Assembly: GCA_048497495.1 (NCBI GenBank) | Contig: JAFHCF010000218.1 | Span: 1-6,198 of the forward strand | From: JAFHCF01 sp048497495 | GTDB lineage: Bacteria; Pseudomonadota; Alphaproteobacteria; Rhizobiales; Ancalomicrobiaceae | Length of the DNA stretch: 6,198 nucleotides | Reading direction: 5' to 3' | In this document: positions 5,281 to 6,198 of the stretch, piece by piece | Numbering within the stretch: position 1 is the stretch's first letter | How the letters are laid out: every line of letters begins with the position of its first letter | Position numbers and translations under genes: made by a program | Notes under the pieces: generated by a model | What the model saw: only the letters and a program-made list of their open reading frames with translations | Databases searched by the model: none | What the model was told of the DNA's origin: nothing

Positions 5281-6198
5281 ATGGACAGTCTGATCGGCCT
5301 CGCCGTGCTGCTGATCGTCGGCATCCCCATCGCGGCGGTCGCCGCGCTGGGGATGGTGCTGGGGTTGAGAACCCGCGTCACGGCGCTCGAGGGCGAGGTC
5401 GCCCGCTTGTCCGGGCATGCGCCGGCGCCACACGGCGCGGCGGCGTCCGACGCCGAGGCACGGGAAGATACGGGCGAGGAGGGCGCGGCGGATCGCGACC
5501 TCGACGAGGGTACGGCGGAGGGCGTCGCGGCCCCGACGCCCGCGCCCGCGCCCGCGCCACCACGCAGCGAACCCGAGGCGATCGCGGCGCGCACGGGGGA
5601 CGAAGCGGAGAGTGCGGCGTCGGCCGTCCCGCCTCTCCCCCCTGCCCCGCCCGCCTCGCTCGAGGAGCGCATCGGCACGCGCTGGGCGGTGTGGGTCGGC
5701 GGGCTGGCGCTGGCCTTCGGCCTCGTCTTCCTGGTGCAGTACTCGATCGAAATGGGCGTCTTCGGGCCGGGCGCGCGGTTGGCGATGGGCGCCGCCCTGT
5801 CGCTTCTCGCGATCGGCGCCGGCGAATGGCTGCGGCGCACCGATCGGGCGCGCGGCATTCTCGCCGGCTTCCCCACGGCGCACGTGCCGGGCATTCTGGC
5901 GGCCGCCGGCGCCACCGGCCTCTTCGCCGACGTCTGGGCGGCGCATGCGGTCTACGGCTTCCTCGGCTCGGGCACGGCCTTCGTCGCCCTCGGGCTCGTC
6001 GCGGTGACGACCATCGCCGCCGCTCTGGTCCACGGGCCGTGGCTCGGGGTGCTCGGCATCCTCGGGGCCTATGGCGCGCCGATGCTGGTCTCATCGGCCA
6101 AGCCGGAACCGCTGGCGCTCGCCGGCTTCCTGCTGGTGGTCACCGCCGCCGCCTTCACGGTGGCGCGGATCCGGCTGTGGCGATGGGTGGCGGCGACG
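5281..6198 (+). CDS. DUF2339 polytopic membrane protein (N-terminal part)
   Basis: The frame is open for 306 codons to the right edge. It begins with a membrane segment (residues 4-28, GLAVLLIVGIPIAAVAALGM) and a short coiled coil with a heptad look (30-43, TALEGEVARL). An 80-residue acidic, Ala/Pro-rich linker (44-126) follows, including a PAPAPAPAP run. The DUF2339 signature comes next: LEERIGTRWAVWVGGLAL at 127-144, FLVQYSIEMGVFGPGARLAMG at 150-170, and GEWLRR at 181-186. Further membrane segments are at about 132-152, 165-181, 203-218, 225-250, 253-270 and 278-295. Family members are usually 800-1000 aa with twenty or more membrane helices, so roughly a third is seen. The role of the family is not known. 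GAGG at 5271-5274, six bases before the ATG, supports this start. Confidence 0.9.
   Translation, partial: MDSLIGLAVLLIVGIPIAAVAALGMVLGLRTRVTALEGEVARLSGHAPAPHGAAASDAEAREDTGEEGAADRDLDEGTAEGVAAPTPAPAPAPPRSEPEAIAARTGDEAESAASAVPPLPPAPPASLEERIGTRWAVWVGGLALAFGLVFLVQYSIEMGVFGPGARLAMGAALSLLAIGAGEWLRRTDRARGILAGFPTAHVPGILAAAGATGLFADVWAAHAVYGFLGSGTAFVALGLVAVTTIAAALVHGPWLGVLGILGAYGAPMLVSSAKPEPLALAGFLLVVTAAAFTVARIRLWRWVAAT

Noticed and set aside
5530..5560. Short tandem repeat (gcgccc units)
   Set aside because: It simply encodes the Pro-Ala run of the DUF2339 linker and stays in frame.
4546..6033. 495-codon open frame on the minus strand
   Set aside because: It crosses the hydrolase gene in another frame, the intergenic region and the antisense of the DUF2339 gene. 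Its product is Arg-rich with no domain.

Overview
The window is high-GC DNA with strongly G/C-ending codons. It looks like an alphaproteobacterium, most likely of the order Hyphomicrobiales (Rhizobiales). Two things point there: a gene matching the NadQ type of NAD-metabolism regulator (COG4111), which I know mainly from alphaproteobacteria, and a long intergenic inverted repeat of a kind I recall from Rhizobiales chromosomes. The genus cannot be fixed from the window.

Layout from left to right. (1) Positions 1-1220, minus strand: a membrane protein with two hydrophobic segments and a charged coiled coil. Its 3' end lies outside the window and its function is unknown. (2) Positions 1221-1469: a divergent intergenic region with a promoter-like sequence for each side. 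(3) Positions 1470-3776, plus strand: three consecutive genes. They encode an HD-domain nucleotidase-like phosphohydrolase (YfbR-like), a small Cys-based tyrosine/dual-specificity-type phosphatase, and the NadQ-like regulator, in which a degenerate Nudix domain is fused to a winged helix. (4) Positions 3777-3986: a convergent gap that holds a 127-bp imperfect inverted repeat. (5) Positions 3987-4934, minus strand: an alpha/beta-hydrolase (lipase)-like protein. (6) Positions 4935-5280: a divergent intergenic region of about 350 bp with two palindromic, operator-like sites, one near each gene. (7) Positions 5281-6198, plus strand: the N-terminal third or so of a DUF2339 polytopic membrane protein that runs off the right edge.

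The most coherent functional unit is the HD hydrolase / phosphatase / NadQ cluster. A regulator that appears to have turned a dead Nudix fold into a sensor for an NAD-related ligand sits directly behind two phosphate-removing enzymes. This suggests, but does not prove, a role in nucleotide or NAD homeostasis. I saw no mobile element, CRISPR array, tRNA or rRNA. No wholly new system is evident. The best candidates for a second look are the NadQ cluster, the unknown coiled-coil membrane protein, and the two dyads in the 4935-5280 region.
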